Assembly: GCA_011800155.1 (NCBI GenBank)
Contig: CM022378.1
Coordinates: 1,612,001-1,676,000 of the forward strand
Source: Flammulina velutipes
Taxonomy: Eukaryota; Basidiomycota; Agaricomycetes; Agaricales; Physalacriaceae
Length of the DNA: 64,000 bases
Direction: 5' to 3'
A model generated the notes under the pieces. The model was not told the origin of the DNA, ran no database searches, and worked only from the letters and a program-made list of their open reading frames with translations. Positions 11,762 through 22,699 of the stretch are shown here, piece by piece; positions within the stretch are counted from its first letter, which is position 1, and every line of letters begins with the position of its first letter. A program made the translations under genes and the position numbers.

Positions 11762-12813
11762 AACTCTTCAAGTTGTACAACATGTATTTTCCTTCGTGCC
11801 ACCAAAGAAGGCAGAATGGAAGCCTAAACATTGTAGCAGGGTTAGCAGTGAGGGCCCAATAGCTCAGTGAAGGTCATCTTGGACCAGAACCCATGGGCCT
11901 TGGTGCGTGGGAGTGAGTGGAGCAAGAGGCTGAACGACGAACAGGACGTCGCAGTTAACGTGAGCCACTCGATGACTAATCCACGACCTCGTCCAACTAA
12001 CCAAAGATTAGCAGTCACATTCCTCTTCGACAGAAACATTCTTCCGAGCGTTCAGGACGGTCTAGAGGAAAGGTGAAGAACTTAATTGATGGATACATGG
12101 AGATAGGTGTACATTCTGAATCAACCTAAGGCTTACTGCACGACTCTACACATCCTCATCATTAGATGAACACGGACAAGCTATAGGAACACGACTCACC
12201 GAAGAACGGTCGATGATTGAAGCAAACACTAGGAATATGTTGCCATCCAGCGGATACGTAGGAATTCGAGACGAGGAGAGAAAGCCGAAGGATCAAATGG
12301 TTTGAACAAGCCAGGTATTATTCTAGCACAGGAAGAGGCCCAGGAGATGTCAGGGCGGCGGTAAACTACAATAGCGCCATGCGTTCGTGGTCAAAGAGTG
12401 AACACGTGGCAGTCAAAGACTGATCCTTGGCAGCTGGGAATTGTGTTCAATCGAGCAAAATTTGAGGCGCATTTGATGCCTCGACAATAGCAGGCGACCT
12501 CAAGAGCAGCGTTCATAATGTCGAGGATGGGTGGTGGGAATAAACAAAGGCCAAAGTGACGGTCACACATGTCACCCTCTCTTCTCTCTCACCACGACGC
12601 CACATTTCCTGCTAATCCTTGCTTCACTTATATCTCTCAAGCTCAGCCAGGACTCTATGTCTTACAACGAGATGTCTATCAGAGAGTACTTTGTTGCAGA
12701 TGGTATATCTGATTGTCCAATTCAAAGAGACTCGATAGTATTTGACCGAGAGCTTTGTACAAATATCGTCGCCTCCCAGATTTACTGCCCTCACAAACCC
12801 CCCACTTCTAACG
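11762..12813. other. Intergenic stretch
   Basis: Short overlapping frames on both strands but none with coherent splicing or recognisable protein sequence. I see nothing that can be supported. Confidence 0.35.
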
Positions 12814-13292
12814 ATGCTCGAGTCGTTTATCTGCTTCATTTGCTCTATCCTCTGCTTCATCGTCTCCCGTCTTAACCCGGAATATCTCTACGTTACCACC
12901 GTAACGCCAACCTGCTCGCCGAAACCTAGTACCAAACCCCGTCGTACCTACGGAACTCGTGAACCTTGGTCTGGTTTTACGCCAGAGGCGAAGGCTAAGA
13001 AATACAGGAAGGAAACGAGAGCCGTAAGTTCTTTCCTCCATTGATCACCGGGATGTATCATTAAGATGCCCTCCTTCAGGCTTCAGTATCTGTTGACAAG
13101 GACACTCAGACCTCATGTCCCGCTCCCGCTCGCAAAATCCCGACTGTCTCAGCGCAACCGACAACTCCCGCTCCCGCTCGGGAATCAACGTCGAAGGCCA
13201 AGTCTACATCCAGCCAACCAGATGTCCTCCAAGTCTTCCGTCGTACGTTCCGTCGCATACTCAGCATGACAAGCCACTCATTTGTCGAGTAG
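12814..13292 (+). CDS. Hypothetical small protein with N-terminal membrane anchor
   Basis: Two exons, 12814-13023 and 13080-13292, give 140 residues. The protein opens with a hydrophobic segment ('FICFICSILCFIVSRL', residues 4-19) that could be a signal anchor, followed by a basic Pro/Ser/Thr-rich region and a short basic end ('VFRRTFRRILSMTSHSF'). No family recognised. It lies 32 bp upstream of the coiled-coil gene on the same strand, so its 3' end and the neighbour's promoter must overlap. It could instead be a 5' exon set of that gene, but no in-frame splice joining the two was found. Confidence 0.45.
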
Positions 13293-13324
13293 AATTTCAG
13301 TATGACATACAAGGGACCGCCTGC

Positions 13325-14617
13325 ATGGCTCAAATGATCCTTGATAGACACGAGGTACGATCTCTGCTATTCACTTAGTGTCCGCAATACTTACTCAACT
13401 CAGACGCCGCGCTCCCGCAACCACCGCATCAGCAAAGTTGACTCAACTCTACGCCTTCGTCCTCGCAAATCGACGATATGCCATCATACTACCCAAGGAG
13501 AAGTTAACTACGCCCATCGCGCCCAACAAACCATTCTCATGAAACGCAACCTGGACCTTTCTGAAGAAAACGCAGCACTCCAGGCCCAACTCGACGCCAA
13601 ATGTGCAGAAGTATCGAACTTGGAAGCCGCCCTCGAGGACCAGGTCGAACGCACCGAATACGCTGAGGGAAAAGTGGAGGGCCTGCTCGAACGTTTCGAA
13701 CAGATGGAAGATTCCTACACTTCTGCCATCGCGCGCGTCAAGGTGCTCACGGCTGAGATTCTCGAAATTCGTCAGGAGCGGGATGATGCTGCCGAAATCA
13801 TTGAAGAGATGGTCAACAGTCTCGACCAGTTGGCTGACGAAAACGAGAAAGCCGACACCGATGCTGCTTCCCGTCTCGAGCAGAAGAACGATGCTATCGC
13901 TCGCAAGGACGAAAACATCAGAATACTTCGAGCCGATCTCGAAGTGAAGGTCAAAGAATTAGCTGCTCTGCAAGAGGTATGTTCTTATGTTTCCACGTCG
14001 AATGCAGGCTGACCCGCAATCAGGATTACTCCGACGCTATGATTATAGCCAACGATGTCCGCTTCTTCCAAAATAAGCTGGCCGTAGTGTCTAAACGCTA
14101 CAATTCCGCGCTCCAGATGATTGAAGGAGTTACGTACGAACGCGACCACATCTTCGCATACGCCCAGGATATTATTCAAAACCTCTCTCTTCACGCACAA
14201 GAAGCTCTTCAATATCGTGAGCACATTATTGAGCAACAGGCCATTTACCTCCACACTCTGCTGTCAATGTTCCAGTCTCAAAAGGGCGGATCCGGAGAGC
14301 CTTTCCCCTACCCATCCGAGGCACCCTATGCACTCAAAGAACATCACTTCGAGGAGCAGTACCCGTTCCAGGAAGCCTCTCATTTCGAGGAATCATACAC
14401 ACACGAAGCCCCTCACCTTTCTGAAGAATCCCACACTAAAGCGGAACCCACCCAATTTGAAGACCCCTCCACCCCCCAAGTGTCTTTTGACTTTGGGCGA
14501 ACGAGCGTGTTCGGCATCGCGCCCTCAGACGTCCGGACAGTGGCATCTCCAGAGGAGCTAGCCAAGCGGGAGATCAAACCTCTTCCTCGCCGCCGAAACG
14601 CCGAAACCACTGCTTGA
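13325..14617 (+). CDS. Coiled-coil protein of unknown function
   Basis: Exons 13325-13354, 13404-13976 and 14024-14617 join to 398 residues. Residues about 70-205 form a long Glu/Leu-rich heptad region ('NLDLSEENAALQAQLDAK', 'LERFEQMEDSYTSAIARVKV', 'EMVNSLDQLADENEKAD'), a coiled coil. A second helical block follows ('DVRFFQNKLAVVSKRYN'), then a disordered Pro/Glu/His-rich tail with repeated 'HFEE' motifs. The look is of a structural or scaffold protein; sequence gives no enzyme motif. The start is uncertain: an in-frame ATG at 13115 would lengthen exon 1 but overlaps the previous gene's last exon. Confidence 0.6.
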
Positions 14618-15397
14618 ACGTCATTCTCATCACCTCCGGAAGGTGAGCTCTATTCAAATTCTCTACTTTTTCAAGTCGCTTATGTTCTTTCCAGACATAG
14701 ACACGCAAACGCCACTGCATCTACACCTACTACCGGCTCCAAGACGAGGCCTATACAAACTACATAGCCTACATCCGCATCCTTGATGCACCTCGTCTCC
14801 TGGACCATCCCGTACGAAGAACACTCCCGTAACCCACCCTACCGAGAGATAGCGATGCCCACATTCCGCTATATCTCTCGAAGTCAACGACAGGAGCAGG
14901 ACGCGTACGCGCGGTGCCTAGTGCAGGAGCCCAAACCTAAGCCACTCCTTGCCAAGCTCTGAGGGCCGCACCACATCGGTGGCGTGTCGTCGTTGAAAGT
15001 CTCTTTCTCCGTGTTCTTCGTGTGATTTGTTGGGATTCTTTGAACGATTACCTATGCGCATGGGTAATTGGTTAAAGAGTCTCAGCAGTGGTGTGTCTCC
15101 TTCCTGGCAATTTTTTATTCCTCATTTATTGGATCTTTTCGCGGTCACATTCTACAGTAGTATTCGGACTGTAAAATTAGATACCTTTGTCGCTCTATCT
15201 CATTATCGCCACATGCTCAGTGTATTATTGTATCTCTTTCTAGTGCAAACGCACTGTTGGCTTAATTATACGTAGACCGATTGAGAGTTACATAGTGTGG
15301 CGCAGCAAAATTCCTCGAGCGTATTTCTTAACGCTTATCGTTCTGCTTTAATCTTGCAAGAAACCTTTATAAGAGTAGAAACTGAACGTATCCTTAT
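14618..15397. other. Intergenic, 3' region of the coiled-coil gene
   Basis: No coding sequence supported. The right end (from about 15300) begins to resemble the upstream part of the last DUF6535 exon. Confidence 0.35.
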
Positions 15398-15843
15398 GTG
15401 TCTATACGAGCTGACGAGCACCAGAGCCGCTTTAATCCACTCGAATATCATGTGCGGCCTGCGACGATTGCACCAATGACAGTCCCTCCGGTTCTGACGC
15501 GCCTTCAAGGCGCGGTGTCGAGGATTGCATCTCCGCACTCATCACATCCATCCGGTAAAGATGAAGGTCTGCGGGGTGTGGTATGATGGTTGCCGTCCTG
15601 CTGGATTCGGACACTTTGCCGCACATTCAAATTTATATCCACTGTCTTATTCTCGCGCCGCCTCTTTTTATATGATACCTCGCCGTTCTTCGTGGTTTGA
15701 TAGATTTACTACTGTGTTAAGGATGTACTTGGGCTACATGACCTCGAGGATCAGAAACCGGTAGATATACTCAAGCTGAGGATGACAATGCACAGATTGG
15801 CCTGGCTATGTAGCTGAATAGACAATTTCTCAACATCCTTAGA
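15398..15843 (+). pseudogene. Stray 3' end (last exon plus 3' UTR) of a DUF6535 gene
   Basis: The frame 'ADEHQSRFNPLEYHV...TVPPVLTRLQGAVSRIASP...LRGVV' ending about 15586 matches the last exon of the complete DUF6535 gene ('DEHQSRSNPLEHHV...VPPLLTRLRGAVSRIASP...VRGVV', 33105-33404, reverse strand). Similarity continues past the stop through the matching 3' flank, including 'ATCAGAAACCGGTAGATATA' and 'CAGATTGGCCTGGCTA', to about 15843 (counterpart about 32870-33104). No upstream DUF6535 domain is present. It is therefore a truncated duplicate of a gene tail, in inverted orientation to its full-length relative. Confidence 0.75.
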
Positions 15844-15979
15844 GGTTAGCTTGGGTGACCATTATTGGAGTAATAAAGACAACCACTTTATTATGGACCT
15901 CGAGAGTATCAAGAACAAGAACACACAGATCGCTACAACAGTAACAAAATTATATTACAAGTATATGCCATGACTTTCA

Positions 15980-17802
15980 TTACGCTGCACATTCCCAAGT
16001 TCCATTCAACCTCTGCACGCTGAGACTCTCCAAAGTGACCAGTCCATCACCAAGCAAGACGTCCAGCCTCTCAGGAATCGCCTCATCGTCCCAAAACACG
16101 TTGCTGACAGCACTAACAACGCCACCGTTCGCAAATAACTCGATCAGCGACCTGTCCACAATGACATGCAGTGAAATCGCATTGTTCCCGTCCTCTCTCT
16201 CTTCCGCCATCAAGATATTGCTGTACCTATCCGCAAAGAATACATCATTATCCGCCCATGAACGTCCCGCAGCCCGACGATCGACATAAACGGCAACGGG
16301 TGCTCCACTAGACAGTATAATTGTCAGTCCAAATCCAACAAAAGAAAGCACACGGATTCCACTCACAATACAGCGCCCATTTTCACCACCTGGTCACCTG
16401 CAACGACACGCAGCTCCGCAGTCGTATTAGCGGTCACACTGGCATTTCCTGGTACCAAGAACGTCGCCCGAATATCAAAAGCGCCATCCCAAGCCCCAAA
16501 GTCCACACTCTGATTCTCTTGCGTTGGCCCAGTGACATTGGCCAGCTCCCCCGCAGCTATAGGCTCAACCGACACAGGCGTCTGCGCCAACACATAGTCG
16601 CCAAAAAAGGGGTTGTATTGCACATACTGCAGCGTGAGCTCCCGCGCCACAGTAGTCGCCGAGCGCCACGGAGCAGTCGGAACCACATTCGTGTACTGCC
16701 AGTTCGATGCCCAGCCTATGGCAGTGGTGGTGTTTGCCTCACCAACCTCGTAGAACGTCTGCGCGGCATAGTAGTCCTTCCCGAAATCGAGGATGCGCGC
16801 GGCATTGTCGCGTGGAGTAAATGTCGTACCGTTCCAATCGCCGAAGAAATACTCCATAGCGGAGCCGCCAAGAGGTGCGCCTGGGTTGATAGAGATCCAC
16901 AAAACCCAAGTTTTGTTGCCATCGTTGGGTCCGCCGATAGTAGGCACTTCGAAGAGACCTAGAACGGGTGTTAAGTGTGTGGCTTGAATGGCTGAAGCTG
17001 AAATTTACCTGGACATTCATACTGATACCCAAGTAGCCCGTGGAGGCCAAAGCGACTGAGCTCGGTCCACGTCTTGAGATCTGGGGAGGAATAGAACAGG
17101 ATTTCATAGGCCTGCGAGAGCGTGACAGTCATCACCCAAAGCGACGTCTGCGAGTCCCAATGGACCTTCGGGTCTCGGAACTGAGTGTTGTTGAGATCGA
17201 TAACAGGGTTGTTCTCGTATTTGGTAAACGTGTAGCCACCATCCGTCGAGTACGCAATGTCCTGAGTCTGCTTTTCCGGGGTGTGCAGAGTATAGATGGC
17301 GACAACGCGATCCTCGCGAGGTACGCTCTCGTTAAAGAGACCCGACGTGTTATCAACATCGACGACGGCTGAGCCAGAGAAGATACCCTCTCCTGGATTT
17401 TCAGGAGCGATAGCCGGGGGATGATTCGTCCACGTCCAAAGGTCTGGCGTTGTGGCGTGACCCCAATGTCTAAAACACGCTCAGATCTTCCACGCGAAAG
17501 GGGGAGAAGATTAAACTCAACTGATTGCCCGCAACAGGGTCTGTGGGGTTGTACTGGTAGTACAAATGCCAGAGACCGTCTCCCGGATGACGGAACAGGC
17601 CGTTCGGGTCGTTCATGAAGTTGACACTTGGGGAAAAGTGCACCTGGGGACGATTTGGTTCGTCGTACGAAGAGACGCCAGATTCAGTCCCATTCGAAGA
17701 CGCGCAAGAGCTTGCATTGGAATTTTGGCGAGAAGAGATGTCCATGTTAGAAGCTACGGAAGCGGAGATGGCAAACGCTGCAAGAAGTAGACGCCGAGAC
17801 AT
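15980..17802 (-). CDS. Secreted glycoside hydrolase family 32 (invertase/inulinase-type)
   Basis: Exons 17802-17522, 17469-17009, 16958-16367 and 16307-15980 (reverse strand) close to 553 residues. An N-terminal signal peptide ('[16 protein letters not shown]') leads into the five-bladed propeller. 'FMNDPNGLF' holds the nucleophile Asp, 'FRDPKV' is the RDP motif binding fructosyl, and 'YECPGLFEV' holds the acid/base Glu. The C-terminal beta-sandwich ends '[14 protein letters not shown]'. All catalytic residues are present and the length is normal, so an active extracellular beta-fructofuranosidase acting on sucrose or fructans is expected. Inulinase and invertase cannot be told apart here. 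Several N-x-S/T sites suggest glycosylation. Confidence 0.92.
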
Positions 17803-18226
17803 GTTGGGCGTGTCAGTGATCCCAGCAGAAGGCTGGTTTTATGAAGGAAACAGTCATGCGGTTGGCGCCCGGCTCAAGGTTTGGGCAACGTCGCGGTCAG
17901 CGTGATACCAAGGCGGATCGCTGGGGTTGGACCGACGATCGACCGATCCATGCACGTGTTTGCCCATGGGGGTGGAGTCTTCCAATTACAATACTTGTAC
18001 AATTTAAATGAACTTATGAAGGCCACAATTGACTTTTGAATGGATAAGAATGGACGGATAATCAGATGAACAAGGAGGTTTATGATTGCCGGAACCTATG
18101 GAACCTATGCCTTGACTGATACCCTCAGATAGCAAGTAATATATACTGAAGTAAATTCTTTCGGTACATCATGTTTATACAAGTAAGAACTCGTTCCCAA
18201 TCCTTTCGTTCAACTTCTAACGACTC
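17803..18226. other. Intergenic region upstream of the GH32 gene
   Basis: Contains the promoter of the GH32 gene (reverse strand) and the 3' flank of the unrecognised gene to the right. No specific site can be assigned. Confidence 0.35.
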
Positions 18227-19471
18227 TCAGCGCGTGTTGAATTCCTCTTCCACGTCCACCATCATCTGACGCCACGCCTCCTTGAATTCTTCGGTGTACT
18301 CTCCTTCTTCGCTGATAGCTTCAATCATTGGAGTCTCTATTCGAGAGACTAACGCGATTGGTCCCTTGTAATACTGTCCGCTCAGAATGTCAGCTACCTC
18401 GATCTCAGGTGTGTGCCCCCGCACGTATTGGTGAAAACGGGCCCAACGTCCACTGGCACCGATGCACCAAACCGTATTCAGCTGTGGCGAGCCGTGGAAT
18501 ACGAACTGTGCCTGCTGCACGATCTGAGGCTGAGCGGCAACGACAGCTTTCTCAGCAGCTTTCTCGGAGATGTCCCAGTCGATGCGTTCCTTGTTTCTCT
18601 GCCTTTGGCGTCGAGACCTTTCCGCCGCCGTACCTTCGGCCTCTTCTTCATCATCAACCGGAAGCGACCAGTCGGGGGACTTGAGCTCGATAAGAATAGC
18701 GGGAGTAGCCTCTTGTGCAACGTCTGCATCGTCTTGAAGTTGCCTGTCTCTGGCAGAGGCGCGCTTCTCCCTGACTTTTACAATGCCGTCGACAATCCGG
18801 TAGATCGTCACTGGTCTGCGACCTGAAGACGTGGAGGCAGAAGTGGAGGCGTTGGAAACCTCACTATCGGGGGCGCGAGGGGCTTGAACCGGTGCAGCCG
18901 CGCCGCGCTTCGATTCGGTTGCGTAGCGAGCAGGCGGCACCCTTTGCCGCTTACCCTGCGGTTTCGTCCAATAGTGGCCCAAACCATCTGCGAACCAAAG
19001 TCATTCATAATATCACCAACATTCACGAATGTACCGACATTCTGCCATACTCTTCAGCTCCCTATGGTGTGTGTGCGCAATCTGGAAAGGTAATACAACT
19101 GACGGTTCGACAACCGTGTTGAAGTCGTCGGCTAGATTATCGTCCTCAACCTGGTCCTCGTCTTCTTCGTCAAATTGGGTAAGAGGGTCGTATGGAGTGT
19201 CGGTATCAGCTTCAGATCGAAAGATGAGCTCGTCTTGTGGGCTAACTTCGAAGGTAAGTCGCCCAGAAGAATAAAGGGCGCAAACATGGGAGAGAAGACT
19301 TGGGTAACCGAGCCAAACTCCGTAGTAGGGTAATTCCCTCGACTGCAGTTTGCAAGTGAAAAAGCGTTGAGTTAAGGTTTCCTGGTGGCTCGACAGGTCA
19401 ACGGTGTAAGTCGACGGCCAATCCGTTGCAAGGCTAGGATCTAATGTCCACATGAAGGGAGATTCGGCCAT
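18227..19471 (-). CDS. Unrecognised gene 'A', intact copy (unit 1)
   Basis: Two exons, 19471-19039 and 18987-18227 (reverse strand), give 397 residues. The donor is GTCGGT; the same phase works in the second copy, which supports the junction. The N-terminal part is compact ('SRELPYYGVWLGYPSLLSHVC'), followed by an acidic run ('FDEEDEDQVEDD'). The second exon starts 'GLGHYWTKPQGKRQRVPPARY', then a disordered basic stretch, 'VTIYRIVDGIVKVREKRASA' and a helical Lys/Arg/Glu region before a folded-looking end. No domain is recognised. It is divergent from gene 'B' (19843) with 371 bp between starts, and the pair has been duplicated together. Confidence 0.65.
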
Positions 19472-19842
19472 GAAGGGCGATGGTTGGTACAGGAGCGCTG
19501 GAGGGACAGACAGCACTTTTTAAGTGTGCTTTCTGTACGATCCGTGCAAGGGACGACAAGAACAATGAGAAAAAAGGGATGGAATGCCCAAAGACTCGGA
19601 GAACATTGTACAATGTAGACATGGGTTGCACCGAAAAGGGCGGACCAAGGATACCAAGGATGCAACGTGCGCAAGGGTCACCTGCGATGGGTGTTCCTTC
19701 TCAAGATCACAAAGTAACATCGATGAAGACGACTGGCTGAAAAAGGAGAACAATAACGACGAAAGGTCACGTGCTCAACGGAATCACGGCCCGATGTAAT
19801 ATAAGAGCCAACGCGGGGTTGCTTCACACCATCGCTCACAGC
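19472..19842. promoter_or_regulatory. Shared promoter of divergent genes A and B (unit 1)
   Basis: 371 bp between two divergent start codons. A TATA-like AATATAAGAG lies about 43 bp upstream of gene B (19797-19806). The second unit keeps a stronger version, TATTATAAAAT, at the same place (about 21781). The retained head-to-head arrangement in both units suggests shared control. Confidence 0.5.
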
Positions 19843-20538
19843 ATGGAAGGTGTCTTGTTTACTCCTCCTGGCGGTCGTAGAAGCTACAAACCCGGCGTAA
19901 GTCCTTCTCGCCACTTGCTTATCATCAGCTTAAACCACGGCCACTCCACAGGACTTTATTCGTCTTTGTGAACAACAACCAATTCCACTCCACGACCTCC
20001 CAGCCTACCTTTCCGACCCATATATCAATCCTGCATACATCAAACCGAAACTATGGCTCGGCTGGTATCTTGACGACGACGCCTTGTTCGCCATCGTCGA
20101 AAAGCATTTCCCAGAATTCGTTCGTCGCGATTTCAAAGGTGTCATTGACAAGCGCGGCTCCTCCATACACCTGCCCTCGCTTTTGAAGTTGCGCCTTCAG
20201 ATACCCGACGACTTTGCTGACCTCGTTGACATTGTCGAAGCCGGGCTCCCAGACCCAAAAGACAAGCGATATTGGGTCATCAGCGTGGGGAATAACAGGA
20301 AGGGATATATACGCCAAGATTACTTGGAAGGTATCCGAAAGATAATGGGCGGGGAGACTGAGGAGGATCCGAAATGGTATCTTTGCAAGTACGACTGGAA
20401 ATGGAAACGTGAGTGACATTCAAGTTGTTGCGTTTGACGATTCGGCAATCTTACGTTCTTCCAGGAAGGTCATCCGTACCCCCCAAGAATCGGCACCTGT
20501 ATCCAGCTAGCGCTACTGTTAAGTCGATTAATGCTTGA
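19843..20538 (+). CDS. Unrecognised gene 'B', copy 1
   Basis: Exons 19843-19896, 19952-20408 and 20465-20538 join to 194 residues. The first exon encodes only 18 residues ('MEGVLFTPPGGRRSYKPG'). The main exon is a compact, Trp/Tyr/Asp-rich domain ('YIKPKLWLGWYLDDDALFAI', 'KRYWVISVGNNRKGYIRQDY', 'DPKWYLCKYDWKWKR') with no signal peptide or membrane segment, so probably cytosolic or nuclear. No family recognised. It is nearly identical to copy 2 (21836-22536), including introns, which argues for recent duplication and conserved coding sequence. Confidence 0.65.
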
Positions 20539-20728
20539 CTCTCGTGTATTGCTTCCTCGATTGTAATTTCTGTAATTTAAATGGCACATCTAACAACGGA
20601 CGTTTACGCGCTGATTATTGAATAACGCCAAGATAAAGAGCCCCAGATTATACAGCTCGACTTTCGGGATACATTTACTGACGTTTCTGTAAGAGCCCAA
20701 AGAACTTCCCCTTCTAGCGTCAAATATA
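20539..20728. repeat. Duplicated FET3 tail and tandem-duplication junction
   Basis: From about 20585 to 20715 this matches the sequence at 22610-22742, which is the 3' flank and last dozen codons of FET3 (reverse-strand 'KGKFFGLLQKRQ' plus stop). At about 20716 the match ends, some 13 bp of unrelated sequence follow, and from about 20729 the sequence matches the interior of gene A's second exon. This is the physical junction of the tandem duplication. Confidence 0.8.
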
Positions 20729-21649
20729 GCTTTCTCAGCAGCTTTCTCGGTGATATCCCATTCAGTACGTTCCTTGTTCCTCTGCTTCTGACGTCGAGCC
20801 TTTTCTGCCGCCGTACCCTCGAACGATTCTTCCTCATCATCGGCCGGAAGCGACCAGTTCGGGGACTTGAGCTCGACAAGAATAGCGGGAGTGGCCTTCT
20901 GTGCAACGTCTGCATCGTCTGGAAGTTGCCTGTCTCTCGCGGAGGCGCGCTTCTCCCTAACTTTCACAATGCCGTCGACAATCCGGTAGATCGTCACTGG
21001 TTTGCGACCTGAAGAGGTGGAGGTGTTGGAAACTCCGCTATCGGGGGCGGGCAGGGCTTGAATCGGTGCCGCAACACCGCGCTTCGGTTCGGCTCCGTAG
21101 CGAACAGGTGGCACCGGCTTCCGCTTACCCTCTGGTTTCTTCCAATAGCGGCCCATGTCATCTGTAAACCAAAGTCATTCATAATATCACCGACATTGGA
21201 AAATGTACTGACATTCAGCCATCTTCTTCAACTCCCTATGTTGTGTTTGCGCAAACTGAAAGGGTAATGCAACTGACCCTCTGACATTGGCAGCTGCATC
21301 GAAGTCGTCATCAACCTCATCCTCATCCTCATCGTCCTCGTCGTCCTCGTCAAATTGGGTGAGAGGGTCGTATGGAGTGTCGGCATCAGCCTCAGATCGA
21401 AAGATGAGCTCGTCTTGAGGGCTGACTTCGAAGTTGAGTCGCCCAGAAGAATAAAGGGCGCAAACATGGGAGAGAAGACCTGGGGAGCCTAGCCAAACTC
21501 CGTAGTAGGGCAATTCCCTCGACTGCAATTCACAGGTAAGAAAGCGTTGAGTTACGGTCTCCTGGTGGCTCGAGAGTTCAACAGTAGGTCGACGGCCAAT
21601 CCGTTGCAAGGTTAGGATCTAAGGTCCACAGGAAGGGAGATTCCGCCAT
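20729..21649 (-). pseudogene. Gene 'A', second copy, broken at both ends
   Basis: Paralogue of 18227-19471. Near the start (about 21585) two bases are missing relative to copy 1, so the frame from the aligned ATG (21649) hits a stop after about 20 codons. The rest of exon 1 is open only in the shifted frame. The same splice position joins 'AEY' to 'DMGRYWKKPEGK'. The second exon matches copy 1 up to 'ITEKAAEKA' and then runs into the duplicated FET3 tail, giving an unrelated end 'FDARRGSSLGSYRNVSK...' to 20590. The last roughly 100 residues of copy 1 are therefore absent. An internal start could still express a partial protein. Confidence 0.7.
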
Positions 21650-21835
21650 GGAGAGAGATGGTTGGTACAGGAGAACTGAAGGGACAGAGGACGGTTAAGT
21701 ATGCTTTCTGAGATCTAGACGATGATCGGGAAGAGAGAAAAAAGTGATGGAACACCCAATCACCGGAGTCACGGCCCGATGTATTATAAAATCAAACTTG
21801 ATTTGCTTAACACCACCACCGCCACCGTTCACAGC

Positions 21836-22536
21836 ATGGAAGGTGTCCTGTTTACTCCTCCTAGCGGCGGTAGACGCTACAAACCAGGCGTAAGTCCTTC
21901 TCGTCACCTACTGATAATTGGCTGTTAAAACATGACCACTCAACAGGATTTCATTCGTCTTTGTCAACAACAACCAATCCCACTTCACGATCTCCCAGCC
22001 TACCTTTCCGATCCATATATCAATCCCGCATACATCAAACCGAAATTATGGCTCGGTTGGTATCTTGACGACGACGCCTTGTTCGCCATCGTCGAAAAGC
22101 ATTTCCCGAACAATGTCCGTCGAGATTGTTTGAAGGGCGGCATTGACAAGCGCGGCTCCTCGATACAACTACCCGCACTCTTGAGGTCGCGCTTCCAGAT
22201 ACCCGACGACTTTGCCGACCTCATTGATATGGTCGAAGCCGGGCTCCCAGACCCGAAAGACAAGAGGTACTGGGTCATCAGCGTGGGGAATAACAGGAAG
22301 GGATATATAGGTCAAGACTACCTGGAAGGTATCCGAAAGATCATGGGCGGCAAGACTGAGGAGGATCCGAAATGGTATCTTTGCAAGTACGACTGGAAAT
22401 GGAAACGTGAGTGACATTCAAGTTGTTGCGTTTGACGATTCGGCAATCTTACGTTCTTCCAGGAAGGTCATCCGTACCCCCCAAGAATCGGCACCTGTAT
22501 CCAGCTAGCGCTACTGTTAAGTCGATTAATGCTTGA
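21836..22536 (+). CDS. Unrecognised gene 'B', copy 2
   Basis: Exons 21836-21889, 21947-22406 and 22463-22536 join to 195 residues, one more than copy 1 (extra codon in 'RRDCLKGGIDKRG'). Exon 3 and the 3' flank are essentially identical to copy 1 ('RRSSVPPKNRHLYPASATVK'). The frame is intact even though the divergent partner in this unit is broken. A TATA-like TATTATAAAAT lies about 50 bp upstream. Immediately downstream, a (CAT)n-like run near 22592 precedes the 3' end of FET3, which converges on this gene. Confidence 0.65.
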
Positions 22537-22699
22537 CTCTCGTGTATTGCTTCCTCGATTGTAATTTCTGTAATTTAAATGGCACATCTAATCATCATCA
22601 TCATCATCTAACAACGGACGTTTACGCGCTGATTATTGAATACCGAATAACGCCAAGATAAAGAGCCCCAGATTATACAGCTTGACTTTCAGGATACAT

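Noticed and set aside
16321..16962. 213-codon open frame on the + strand
   Set aside because: Antisense to GH32, whose catalytic motifs lie on the other strand.
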